Positions 48,821-59,871 of a DNA stretch of 64,000 nt are shown one piece after another. Position numbers and translations under genes: made by a program. The notes beneath the pieces were generated by a model. That model ran no database searches. It was not told where the DNA came from and was given only the letters and a program-made list of their open reading frames with translations. Within the stretch, counting starts at the first letter, position 1, and each line of letters starts with the position of its first letter. Source of the stretch: Gigaspora margarita (taxonomy: Eukaryota; Glomeromycota; Glomeromycetes; Diversisporales; Gigasporaceae); contig WTPW01000081.1 in the NCBI GenBank assembly GCA_009809945.1, positions 106,787 to 170,786 of the forward strand. The letters are read 5' to 3'.

Positions 48821-50017
48821 TTTTTTTTTTTTATTTTTTTTTTTTTTTAAAAGTGAGGTCTTTCCTCCATTCCTTTATTTGAATTATGCCAATTTACATG
48901 TTTTACAACTTGAATTTACATTTTTCTATGGGGAAGGGGGGATAGAGTTACTTTACTCCAGACCTAAGACTTTACTAGTTAGGTCGAAGACCTCTAGATT
49001 ATGCTAGTTATTTGGTTAGGGGAAAGGTTATGACTTATGAATTTTTGTACCCAACGGTAATAATTGTAGTTTTTGGGTGGTGTTAGTTTTTTGTCTGTGT
49101 TAATCTGTTGGTTATGTTGAATGTTTGTTGTCAGAGGTGTATAGGTTGATGTGTTGATGTTCCTTCTGCTTTCGAGCCAGCTTGTTACGTAGAGTTTACT
49201 GATTAGTTCGTGTTGGAACTGTGGGGTTAGAGATATTGCTTTTTCCATTTGGGTTAGTGGGAGGATGGTTTGTGTTGTTATCACCGTGATTGGGATTTCT
49301 TTCTTTATGTATGTTTCGTGGAGCTTTCTTATGTATTGTCCCGGGTTGGAGAGGGTGATTTGGTGTTTTGTTGTAATTTCGTTTATTGTTTCAGCTATGA
49401 TTGTTTCGAAGGTTTTCAAATTTTTCTGGCAAACCATCCAGTGAGAGTTATTATCTTCTTGGGTTTTACATGCTGTACAGGTCTGATTTTTATAAGTTTC
49501 GGGATATCTAGAGTGTAAGTTACAAAGTGTGGGAAGTTCGTTAGTTAAAATTTTGATCTTGAATGATTTAATCTTGGAGTGTGATGGGTGAGTTTGTCTT
49601 GTTAGTGGTTTGCTGTGGTGGTTGATATTTTTGTAGGTTAGGTTCCAGTTGATTTTGTTGTCTTCTGTGTTCCATTTTTGTATCCTGTTTTGTGTGAGCC
49701 AGTCATTAATATTTTCTGCTTTGTGTAGTTTTTTCAAGAGATGACGGGCAGTAAAGGGGGCCGCTTGTTGATGTAAGTGGATGTGGAATAAGTTTACTAG
49801 ATGGGATGGTGAGAATTCTACGTAGTTGATTTCTTTATTATATTCTATGTTGACATCATTCTTGTAAACAATATCGTATTGTAATTTTTTGTTTTCGTTT
49901 ATTGCATTTAGGTTTAGTTGGTAGGGGGCCAGGTCTTGATATATAATCTTTTTTGTTTTATTTGTTGATGATGTCGTAACTCTGTTGTAGATCTGATCTG
50001 TTCTTGCGTTGTTGGTT
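48821..50017 (-). mobile_element. 5'-truncated LINE insertion, 1.2 kb
   Basis: On the minus strand it reads: truncated ORF, stop at 48994, about 140 bp of 3' UTR, then an A-rich tail (T-rich on plus, 48821-48849). The 15-bp duplications at 48806-48820 and 50018-50032 fit target-primed reverse transcription. It landed in the ATCGAT-rich block between the two monomer arrays. Confidence 0.85.
48994..50016 (-). pseudogene. C-terminal part of a LINE ORF (zinc-knuckle end)
   Basis: Open for 340 codons from the truncation point to the stop; no start codon, because the 5' end (endonuclease and reverse transcriptase core) was never copied. No internal stop or frameshift, so the insertion is fairly young. 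Residues about 90-180 hold the recognisable part: 'KSFKIKILTNELPT' followed by CTACKTQEDNNSHWMVC, a CX2CX8HX3C zinc knuckle typical of the end of non-LTR reverse transcriptases. The stretch upstream of it ('LVNLFHIHLHQQAAPFTAR') probably follows a ribonuclease H domain. The last 120 residues are rich in T, N and Q without a motif. An internal TTG at 49737 could be mistaken for a start. Not functional here. Confidence 0.8.
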
Positions 50018-50032
50018 TATATAACTAATTTA
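50018..50032. repeat. LINE target-site duplication, 5' side
   Basis: TATATAACTAATTTA, matching 48806-48820. The apparent stop codon before the LINE frame lies in it, which explains why the frame is open to the very edge. Confidence 0.85.
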
Positions 50033-50253
50033 TCAATATGTATCATTAATTTTTAATTGATATATATCGATTAATTGTTATATATCGATGTTTATCTATA
50101 TAAAAAATTTCCTGATGTACTAGTTTTTTATTTTATATTCTTGATATTCTTTTTTTTTTTGTTCTTACTAATATTTTGATTCTTTTTTATATTTGTGCTT
50201 TGCTAGAAAAGGTGCAAGTAAGATTTGAAACCAGGACTGTTACAAAAAAAACA

Positions 50254-50512
50254 TATGGGCAGCTGTCAATAAAAATTAAACAAATCAATATTTGAAAAAA
50301 AATTAATTCCTTAACTTTCATAGCTCATATCTTAATAAATTTTAAAGCTATCTTAATGATTTAATATCCAAAAAAGCTTACAATCTAAGCTTTCTTTTGA
50401 ATATTAAATTATTAAGATAGCATTAAAATTCATTAAGATATGAGCTATAAAATTAAGTACTTAATTTTTTTCAAATGTTGATTTGCTTGATTTCTATTGA
50501 TAGCTGCCCATA
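50254..50512. mobile_element. TATGGGCAGC hairpin, copy B (259 bp)
   Basis: TATGGGCAGCTGTCAATAAA and 'attgatagctgcccata' ends; strongly similar to 41396-41657 throughout. Inserted just after the 'actgttacaaaaa' word of a monomer. Confidence 0.8.
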
Positions 50513-51310
50513 TAACTCTTTCTTGTTAGTTCTTGTCTTTTAGTATTATTTATTTACTAACCTTCTTTTTTAGTACCATTTTTGTCGAAGTATTAAATGG
50601 CATTGAAAGTAGAGAATTAGAAACAAAAACTGTTACAAAAACAAACATATAGCTCTTTCTTGTTTGTTCTTTTTGTCTTGTAGTATTATTCATTTTTCTA
50701 CCAATTTTCTTCTTGTAGGTTTATGTTTTATTGAGGTATTGAAATAGCACTGAAAATAGAAATTTGAGAACTAGGACTGTACAAAAAAAAAATATATAGT
50801 TCTATTCTTTTTGTTTTTTTGGTATTATTCATTTACTCATCTTTCTTTTCTGTACTATGTTTTCTCAATATATTAAATAATGATAAAAATAAAAAATTGA
50901 GAACTAGGACTATTACAAAAAAAAATGGATAGCTCTTGTTTAATTGTTTATTTTGTCTTTTGGTATTATTCATTTACTAACTGGTTTTTTTCTGTACTAT
51001 GTTTTGTTGAGGTATTGGAATAGTATTAGAAATAAAGATTTGAGAACTAGAAATGTCACAAAAAAAAAAATAATTTCTCTGTTTTTTTTTTTTTAGTATT
51101 AGTTGTTTACTAGCTTTTTTCTGTACTATACTTCATTAATTCAAAAACTGGAACTGTTACAAAAAAATGTATAACTCTTTCTTATTAATTCTTTTGTCCT
51201 TGGTATTATTTATTTACTAATCTTTTTTTTCCTGTATTATATTTGTCAAAGTATTGAAATAGTGCTAATAATAAAGATTCAGGAATGGAAACTGTTACAA
51301 AAAAATATTA

Positions 51311-51513
51311 CAGTCACCTTTCTCTAATCTGAACCTCTCTAAACTGAACACTATTAACTCTCTCTAAACTGAACAAAATCATCTAGAACATTTGTAAATT
51401 TTATTATAAAGTTCGGATTAGCTATATATAACTTTTTGAAAACTGAACTTTTTCAAATTTTTATATAGTAAAAAAAAGCAGTCCCAGCAGTTCGGATTAG
51501 AAAGAGTTGACTG
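51311..51513. mobile_element. TA-flanked MITE (CAGTCACCTTT), 203 bp
   Basis: Ends CAGTCACCTTTCTCTAATC and 'ggattagaaagagttgactg', TA on both sides. Internal 'ctctctaaactgaac' duplicated. A small relative of 44786-45682. Confidence 0.8.
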
Positions 51514-51741
51514 TATAGCTTTTTCTTGTTTATTCTTTTTGCTTTTTGGTATTATTTAGTTTTTTACCAATTTTCTTCTTGAGACTTGTGTTTTATCAAG
51601 ATATTGTTCTTGTTTATTCCTTTTGTTTTTTGGTATTATCCAGTTTCTACCAATTTTTTTCTTGTAGATTCACATTTTGTTGATGTATTGAAATAGTACT
51701 AGAAATAGAAATTTGAAAACCAGAACTGTTACAAAAATATA

Positions 51742-51975
51742 CTGTAAAGTTCTGAATATAAGCAACCCTCAAAAATAAGCAACCCCTATATTTTGAGGCC
51801 AAAATATTTGAAAAATAAAATAATCAACTCCTTAAAATTGTTAAATATAAAATAAATTTTATTAAGATAGGACAATAAAATTGAATATTTCAAAGTTACT
51901 AAATTTAAGCAACCCTTTAAAAAATTTAGCCAAAATGGGTGGCTTAGAGTGTTGATTATATTCAGAACTTTATAG
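51742..51975. mobile_element. TA-flanked MITE (CTGTAAAGTTC), 234 bp
   Basis: Ends CTGTAAAGTTCTGAATATAA and 'ttatattcagaactttatag', TA at both borders. 'aagcaacccc' words are repeated near the left end. Confidence 0.8.
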
Positions 51976-52387
51976 TATATAGCCTTTCTTGTTTGTTCTT
52001 GTTATATTATTATAGATAATATATAGTAATTATAGGATTATTTAGTAATTATATGATATAAAAATGGGTTTATTTTTTGGTGCACTTGCACTGCAGTGCA
52101 CCTCTTGTATCACATAATTGACATGATCAATGCATAACATATTTTTTATTTTTTAATTTATTAAATTAACTATATTAGAAATATATACTAATATATTATT
52201 AAAACAAAATTTTTATTTATATAGATTATTGTGCACATTGAATATATATTACTAATGTAGTCATTAATTATTTTATTTAAATAGATTATTTTGTACAACA
52301 AATGTTTTTGAATTTTATTGCTTTTAAACAACTAAATTATAATCTATCCTATTTTAGCAGCCTAATCTATAAAATAGCATAACTTTA

Positions 52388-52705
52388 AAATGCATCAACT
52401 TTTTATAGAGACAATATTTTTAAAAGCTATTTGGCAAATTTGCAGAGCTTATTATAATGAACAAAGTTACTAGTTAGATTTTTAAAATGTTGCCTTTATA
52501 AAAAATTATAGCATTTTAAAGTTAATAAAATTGAAACACATAGTAATTATATATAAAACAATAGTAAAACACATTAACTTTTTATAGAGAAGGTTTTTCA
52601 AAAAAATATTTGGCAAACTTAGAGAACTAATATTGCTTTACAAAGTTACTAGTTAGTTTTTAAAAAACCTCATGTATAAAAAATTATAGTAATTTAAAAA
52701 TTAAA
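52388..52705. repeat. Tandem duplication, about 175 bp period
   Basis: Two copies with 'catcaactttttatagaga', 'aaagttactagttag' and 'ataaaaaattatag' in the same order, starting near 52391 and 52566. Diverged by point changes. Confidence 0.65.
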
Positions 52706-52734
52706 ACATGTCAAGTATAGGTTTCTTGCCCTAT

Positions 52735-52880
52735 AAGTAGTTTTTAGATGTGTAGTTTTTTAAATAAAGCAGTTTTTAAATAAGTAGTTTTTTTTAGATG
52801 AATAGTTTTTTTAAACAAGTAGTTTATTTAGGAAGTAGTTTTTTAGATGAATAGTTTTTAGACAAGTAATTTTTAGTCAC
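52735..52880. repeat. Short-period repeat of AGTAGTTTTTAA
   Basis: Seven or eight imperfect copies of AAGTAGTTTTTTAGATGAAT in a row. No coding signal. Confidence 0.7.
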
Positions 52881-53444
52881 ATCAAAACTATCAAAACTAA
52901 AGTTATTAAAACTAGACATAGAATTTAAATTAGTTGGATCAGAACCTAGTATTAACAAAAAAAAAAGAAAGATAAATGCTCAAAGATAATTGAACATGTT
53001 AAGAATTATAAGAAGTTATTTAAATTAAGATATGGTTAAAAAAAAGTATATATTTTAATTTTAATAAAATAAGCTTGAATACACAATTTTAATATTATTT
53101 ATTCTTAATTTATTCTAAATATATTAGTAGAATAGTTATAAATTTGTTTGACACATTTTGCTCTACTTATTAATTGATTATAAATTGTGTCACTACATGA
53201 TCAACATAAATAAATAATAATAAATCATTTCTAAAGGTTGTTGTAAAGGCAGGGATGATAATGATTTTTTGTTGTAGGATCATGTAAACTTTGTAGTAAA
53301 AAATTTTTTTATAATTAAAATTATAAAAAAATTTTTTTGCTATTTATAGGTTCATTTCTCTATTGTAACAAAAATAAATAGCCAATAAAAATAATTTTCT
53401 ATTATGCAAAATCTGGCAGCAATTGACTACTTAATCTGTAACCA
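52881..53444. other. AT-rich spacer
   Basis: An inverted AT-only pair 'aaaaaatttttttataatta' is centred near 53315. No gene. Confidence 0.4.
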
Positions 53445-53610
53445 ATTAAGTCTATTAATTAATTTCTGGTTTTTGTAGTATTTTAATTCCCAAATTGGCA
53501 TAATTAGCTAGTACATTTTTGAAAATTTGTTACCAATAAATTTGAACTAGCAATCTTGCAATTTTGAAAATCTTAAAGTATAACCATTATGCTATTGACC
53601 CGAAGAGTAT
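53445..53610 (-). mobile_element. tRNA-derived SINE, copy B
   Basis: On the minus strand the A box TAGCATAATGG (53594-53584) fits TRGYNNARNGG exactly, and the B box-like GTTCAAATT is at 53547-53539. The 'taacaaa' and 'tttgggaattaaaatacta' body matches copy A at 6027. No cloverleaf. Confidence 0.55.
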
Positions 53611-53715
53611 AAATATTAATTAAATTAATTTTTTAAAATTTTTTAGTTAAAAAATTAGCTTTTAATTAAATTATATAACAATAAAAAATTATAGGTTAAA
53701 GAAAAAAAATATGCT

Positions 53716-54020
53716 TGTTACTAGTTGTGATACTCCCTTGTATAATGTACAATCAAAACAAATATAAATATATGCAATTTTATTATTGTTAGGATTAGTG
53801 TATAGTTAAAGAAAGAGTTAGCACTAGAGGTCTTTATATAGTAAAATTTCACAAAGAATTTTTTTTGCTAGAAACAAGGGTGGTTTTATAGTCTCAATTT
53901 TTAGCTATCATAATATTTTTGAAAGTAGCATTTTTTTTTGCTTCTTTAATTCCATGATCAGATGTAATATTACATCTGATCTTGTATTTTTATTGTCATA
54001 GAACTATCACTATAGTGACA
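53716..54020. mobile_element. Telomere-core element with a 26-bp palindrome
   Basis: Left 'gttactagttgtgatac', right 'atcactatagtgac'. A perfect palindrome at 53956-53981 (GATCAGATGTAAT joined to its complement) replaces the usual single core word. The telomere-like block is reduced to 'gttaggattagtg'. Confidence 0.5.
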
Positions 54021-54428
54021 AATAGATTAGATTCACTCTAATTTAAAATCTAATTATTTAACTTTAAAAAATTTATAATTAAATTATTAAAAGTTAAAAA
54101 CTTTTATTAATAGTACTTTTTAAATAAAATTTTGAGATACAGTTATCATTTTATATAAATATATTATTAGCTATATAGTAAATTTGTCAAGATATTTATA
54201 AAAAAGTTGTATTTATATTGAGGTTTTTTTTATAAATTAAATCATAATTTGGCATGAATATAAATATAATTATACAAGTGTTTGTGAAGTGCTGCAAGCA
54301 CCCTTTATAATACAAAGTGCTTATAAGAATAAAACTCAATTTTTTAAAATTCTGCTACAGAACTCACTATTTTATAATGATAAAGAAATATTTTGTATTA
54401 GAATTATATAATTTCTATTGTGAATTAC

Positions 54429-55059
54429 TATCCCTTAAACCATAAAATTTAGTGGGCAAATTTGCCCGCTAAAATAATTGGATGAAAAATGGGACATATA
54501 AAAAAATTTTTTTATGAAAATCTCCATTCTAATCAACTATTGTGACTTCTGAAAAACTTGAGTCAAGATCACACTCAATAATCAAGTTTATATACTAAAA
54601 ATCATCTAAACAAATGGTATAAGTTTACACAATAGCTGTAAAACATGCCATTTGACTTAATCTTTTGGGGCATATTATTTTTATACTATTACTCCCAAAA
54701 TTAGCTCTGTGATGTTGGTCAAAAAGAATCTTTGACCAACTCTAATGTTATATTATAAAAGGTACCTCTACATGGCGATTATGAAAATCATTTATATTAG
54801 TCATGTGACAGTTGCCTTTTTTATTATTAAATTTGAATGTAAAGATCATATTATAATCAACCCTACTTAGGTGATTTTTGGGGCACAGTTAAATAAATTC
54901 CATAAGTTAATCATTATTTAACAACTAGCATATTATGCGCTTTTATTCTAGTTTAGAAAATATAGGGGCATGACTTAATAAAATCTAGAGTAATAACAAA
55001 AAAATAGGTCACAAAAAATTTTAGCAAGCAAATTTGCCCGCATTACGGTTTAAGGGATA
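54429..55059. mobile_element. TATCCCTTAAACC TIR element, 631 bp
   Basis: Ends TATCCCTTAAACCATAAAAT and its near complement 'acggtttaagggata', both followed inward by 'gcaaatttgcccgc'. Unique interior, no coding signal. Confidence 0.7.
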
Positions 55060-55261
55060 AAAAATTATGTTACAAACCTACTCAACAGATAACATGTTGG
55101 TATATATTATAAATTACTGTTAAATATTCTTATATAAAACTTGTGTGCTATTCTAATAATTACCATACAGTATTAGGATTTAATTAGTTCATATTGGAAT
55201 TATATAATTTCTATTATATATTGTCACAGATTATAATTTAAAATAAAATCTATATTTATAC

Positions 55262-55437
55262 TTAATCTGCTAACCTTCTAAAACCCACTAATACTTGTTT
55301 ATTATAACTTTTTTTTAAAACTAAACTCTAACTCTAACCCCTAACCCTAAAAAATGCACCCCAAAAAAAATTTAGTTTTCAAGATTTTATACTATAATTT
55401 ATTTTAATCTGGGTTTCATTTTAATCTGCTAAATGTA
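55262..55437. mobile_element. GGATTAAAATGAAAT MITE, copy 2
   Basis: Shares 'taaaacccact', 'aaactctaactctaacccct' and 'gggtttcattttaatctgc' with the copy at 9796. The left end is degraded. Confidence 0.55.
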
Positions 55438-55764
55438 TTACTGTTATAAACCGTACTATTCTGGCATTACATACTACTGTATTACCATGAAATAACAATC
55501 ATGGGCATTATTTTGAAAATTGTATCCCCTAAAAATAGCATGCTGGGTTTTGAAATAATGCCCATGCATGTCCTGAAATAGTGTGCACCATATATAGAAT
55601 ACTATATAATCGAATAAAAGTGGTCAACGAATACTTCATATTTATTCTTTTTAGCTTTAATTGCTTCAAGAATAACTATTATTAAATGTTCAATTATCGT
55701 TACCCTTATCCTAGCAGGATAATAAATTGTTATGGCCATTCTTTCTTATTTTAATCAAGTTTAC
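55438..55764. other. Spacer with inverted words
   Basis: 'aataatgcccatgcatg' and 'catgggcattattttgaaa' pair at 55499-55572 and may be a diverged TACCGTA-type element. No gene. Confidence 0.35.
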
Positions 55765-56109
55765 TAAAATACACCTATGGTGTTGAACACTATGTTACAC
55801 AAAGCTATTAGAATAGCCAATCAAAATTTAAGATCAGGTGTAACATAAAATTTTGATTTTTTGTTTATTTTTTTAAAAAACATTCATATCTCAAAATTTT
55901 GCTTATGAAACCACCTTTGGGGCTCTAATAAAAAAAATTCCTTGCAAAATTTTGTATATACTAATGCCCTGATAAAATCCCAGGCTCACTAACCCTAAAG
56001 TAATTAAAATTTATTTTTTGTTTTATAAAAATTTATTTTTTTTGTTTTTGTTACACAAATTTGCAAATCTAATTTACCTATGGTGTTCAACACCATAGGT
56101 GCATTTTAT
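55765..56109. mobile_element. Telomere-core element with 'CACCTATGGTGTT' caps
   Basis: Caps TAAAATACACCTATGGTGTT and 'aacaccataggtgcatttta'. Core 'agatcaggtgtaacataaaa' at 55826, and 'ccttgcaaaattttgta' and 'cactaaccctaaag' at the usual positions. The right part of the core is replaced by 'aattta' repeats. Confidence 0.65.
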
Positions 56110-57188
56110 AATAATTGATTTTAATACTGGAATATAATGTTGATAATAAACAAATGTTTTATGCACTTCCTTTTTAACTATAATGGCCTTAGAGTGCTAC
56201 GTAATGATGCCAAAGAACAAAGAAAAATAGGGTCATAAATCTATAGCGATGCTTTATATATGTGCAGTTTTTAAAAAATAAATAATTAGCTTTTTATTAT
56301 CGCTACGTAGAAGTTCAACAATAGGTTAATTGTTTATCTATATATATATTTATTAAGGTTTAGATTTTCAGTGCCAGTACAGAATAAAAAATCAGATTAC
56401 TTCAAAATAGCGCACATGCACACACTCAAAATAGCGCACAGGTGATCAAAATACCGCGCAAGTGCGCATTATTTTGTAGTAATACAGTATGTAACTCACT
56501 AATACATTAATGTTATCTGCTAGTCTTATTAGACAATTGCAGAAAATTAAGGTCTCTATTAGGTGATACTGGATGAGAATAGAGAAAAACAATAAATGTT
56601 AAAAATCGCACAATTAGCACAATGGGATCTATGGATTGGCTGGTAATGCAAAATAAAAAAATCTTTGCATAGCCTTGAACTTAAGGTTCAAAAAATCAGA
56701 AATCTAATTTTTGGGACAATGCTCAGGATCTGAGAGCTAGCTTTTTATTGTTAGTTACTAAAATAATCATATTATTATTATGCCTTCAAAAATTTCAGAT
56801 TTGTTGACTATAAACATTCTTGAAATGTTCTGATATCTTTTTATCTATTTTCTGATTTGTAATATCTACTAATTCATGATAATTATTATTAATTGTTTTT
56901 AATTATCTTTGTTAATATCATTAAAATAACCATTATACTATGCTCATTTAAAAGTATTGGAACAAAAAAAAATATGGGTGTTTTAAAAAATTTGGTTTAG
57001 TAGGTAATGCAAAAAAATTTTAACTTTGTGGCTTTAAATGATCAAATTAAATTTATACTTAACTTTTTTTTGTATTTTATTGTTGTACAATGCCTAATTA
57101 CCAAATAGGAGGTGCTTGAATTGCCTAAATAGTTGTAGAACCCATCAGTACTTACCAATAACTAAATTAATAGAAAAATGTTCACCTA
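56110..57188. other. AT-rich DNA with possible element ends
   Basis: 'gtaatgcaaaa' words at about 56650 and 57003 look like diverged ends of the TAAGGCCACGC family, but I could not pair them with confidence. 'caaaatagcgcaca' is repeated near 56406-56440. No gene. Confidence 0.35.
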
Positions 57189-57412
57189 TTAAGGTTGTGC
57201 AAGGTTAATTTTTTATTTTGTATAGCAAAGAATCAAAAAATTGGATTATTAGTAATATTTTTCTGTCAATTCCATCAGATAGCTATGGAAAATTAAGAAA
57301 TCAGATGAAATAACAGAAAAATAAATCTTAAAAATTAGCACAATCAGGATCTAATAGAAAATATGTATTAGCATGCAATACAAAATGAAAAATCAACTTT
57401 GGATAGTTTTTA
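57189..57412. mobile_element. Diverged TAAGGCCACGC-type element
   Basis: Left TAAGGTTGTGCAAGGTTAAT then 'attttgtatagc'; right 'gcaatacaaaatgaaaaatc' then 'aactttggatag'. The same plan as 18271-18583. Confidence 0.5.
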
Positions 57413-58479
57413 GAATTATGAAAAAAAATTGTTACAAACCTATTTGATGCATAATATATATTTTCAGTTGTGTTTGCATTGAAAAGTTGATATTTCTTTT
57501 TTTAGATCCCTTATTTTTTCATTATTCTCATTTAGTATTATCTGTTAGCAACTTTAATTTTCTATAATCTTCAGTAGGATTAATGGAAAAATATAACTGC
57601 AAACCCAATTTTTTGGATATTTGATGCTTTCTATTATAAGTTGCTGTTACAAATCATACTATCCCAGTAATATTCAGTATTTGACTTATTAATATATATT
57701 ATTAATAGTATTATATTTCAATCTAATATCATTTTTAATCTAATATCTACAAAGTATGCATAATAAACAAAAGTCAATTTTTAAAAAAAAATTTGTCAGT
57801 ATTCTTTGATTTTATGGTTTAATTTTTAGCATTGATTATTATAATCACTTACATCATCAATTATGCAAACAATAAATGTTATAACAATTACAATTTCAAT
57901 AAGTTTGCAATAATTACTAATCTTGTAAAGTTAGTACTATAAATGCTAATTAATAAAGAGTTTATTGTTAATATTAACAGTCACAGAACATGTCCTTTTA
58001 CAGGGATTTCAAATGCTGTTACTTATAAATCAAATGAGTTGACTTACCTAATTTTATATATAAATTTATACAAAAAAATTATTTAAATTAAATTTATTTA
58101 ATATATATATATATATATATCTTTCTTTAAATTTTAAATATATATTCTTTAGTATTTAATAATCTTTAATTTAAAGATTTAGTTCTTAACTCCAAGTAAT
58201 TTAAAGAGAATCTTCCTTTAAAGTTGATATATTTTTTATCTTTACAACCTCTGTAAAGATAAAGCAATAATATAACTATTAACTTTAACCCTAATTTTAA
58301 CTCTAAAAATTCTTTGGCTCCTAGTTAGAAGTTGTAGAGCTCACTGTTCTGATTCTAATGGTAGTTAAATCATCAAATCGACCCAGTGGATCCTAAGATA
58401 CTTGGGATCAAAGAAGAGAACATAAGAATCAGCAAATTCACTATTCACAAAGCATTATAGAAAAATATCGTCAAATAAA

Positions 58480-58640
58480 AAGTATGATTTGTACAAAATT
58501 TTATTATTAGAATCAACTTTGGGCTCTTAAGTAAAGTTGTTCTTTGCTCAAAAAAATGCAAGTTTTTTTAAAATGTATTTTATTATTTTCTTAGTAAAAT
58601 TTTTACTATGATAAAAAAACTTTTCAAAATATATATAAAG
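58480..58640. repeat. Direct repeat inside the composite, copy 1
   Basis: 'tttgggctcttaagtaaagt' then 'cttagtaaaattttt' and 'aaaaacttttcaaaa'. The same order recurs, in the same orientation, at 59235-59385, inside otherwise inverted arms. Confidence 0.6.
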
Positions 58641-59234
58641 AGATAGTATTACAAGCTGGCTAGAACAGCTATTGCTAAAGCAGCTTAGGCAGTTAAGCTA
58701 GCTAATACAAGTGTATTAGCTAGCTAATATGGCTAAGATTATATCATTTATGTGATAAGTATATATAATAATAGATCAAATCAAACACAGATTTATATCC
58801 AAGCTTTAACTATTGATACAGCAATAATAACTGTTCATTGAATTGTTAGAGGTATATGCCAAAAGTCTTTTATTCAAAAAGCAAACTTTTTTTATTCTGT
58901 ATTGCATTTATTAAATTTTATAGAAATACTTCCAGATTAGAATTCTAATCAATTCCTGAAGTTAGCTTATTAAAGTTATAAATGTGCAAAATATATATAT
59001 GTATAAAGAGCCAATACAAATTTTAAGTTAATAGTGGTTTGCAGAGATAAATAATTGAATTTATTATATTAGCTATTAGTTGGCCACTTAGCTAATATTT
59101 TTATCAGCTGGGTAAGCCAGCTAATATTTTTATTAGCTGGCTAAGCCAGCTGATAAAAACCAATCAGCTTATAACACTATAAAGAGAAACAAATATTAAA
59201 TTAGAAAAAAGCTATTAACTGAATAATTGTGATT

Positions 59235-59385
59235 TGCATAAAATTATATTATTACAATTAATTTTGGGTTCTTAAGTAAACTTGTTCTTTGGCACAAAAA
59301 AATGCTAGTTTCTTAAGACAAGATTTATTATTTTCTTAGTAAAATTTTCGCTATACTAAAAAACTTTTCAAAACATATATAAAAA
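59235..59385. repeat. Direct repeat inside the composite, copy 2
   Basis: 'tttgggttcttaagtaaact', 'cttagtaaaattttc' and 'aaaaacttttcaaaa' parallel the copy at 58480. Confidence 0.6.
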
Positions 59386-59871
59386 AAAATAAATAGTTTG
59401 TATAATAGTGAATTTGCTGATCCTTATATTCTCTTCTTTGATCCCAAATATTTTGGAATTTACTAGGCTAATTTTGATAATTTAACTACTATTAGAATCT
59501 GAAGAATCTCTTTTTTAACTTTCAATTAGAACACAAGAAGCCTTTACTTAATAGTATTTTGCATATTTTTAAAAGATTACTTTAGCCAATCATATTATTG
59601 CTTGGGTATATCAGTCATTTGACTTAAAGAACGATTAACTTTAAAGGATTTTCTCTTTGAATTACTTGGAGTTAAAAACTAAAACTTTAAATTAAATATT
59701 ATTGAATACTAAAGAATATATATTTAAAATTTAAAGAAAGGTTTATATGTGAGCACCTTAACGTAGAAAAAAAAAGGGTTATATATATGTTTTTAACTAA
59801 ATTTAATTTAAATGATTTTTTATATAAATTTATATATAAAATTAGGTGAATCAACTCATTTGATTTATAAG

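Larger units (their letters stand above)
50150..51741 (+). repeat. Right array of monomers, about eight copies, inverted
   Basis: Diverged copies of the left-array monomer on the plus strand; 'gaactgttacaaaaa' marks units near 50236, 50627, 50766, 50905, 51040, 51147, 51288 and 51724. T-rich tracts ending 'ttcttgtag' survive in several. Interrupted by elements at 50254 and 51311 and followed by 51742. Confidence 0.75.

Noticed and set aside
49270..49518. 82-codon plus-strand frame
   Set aside because: Antisense shadow of the LINE ORF.
46443..50100. Centromere-like satellite
   Set aside because: The arrays are short (under 2 kb each), inverted, and interrupted; nothing in sequence alone supports a centromere.
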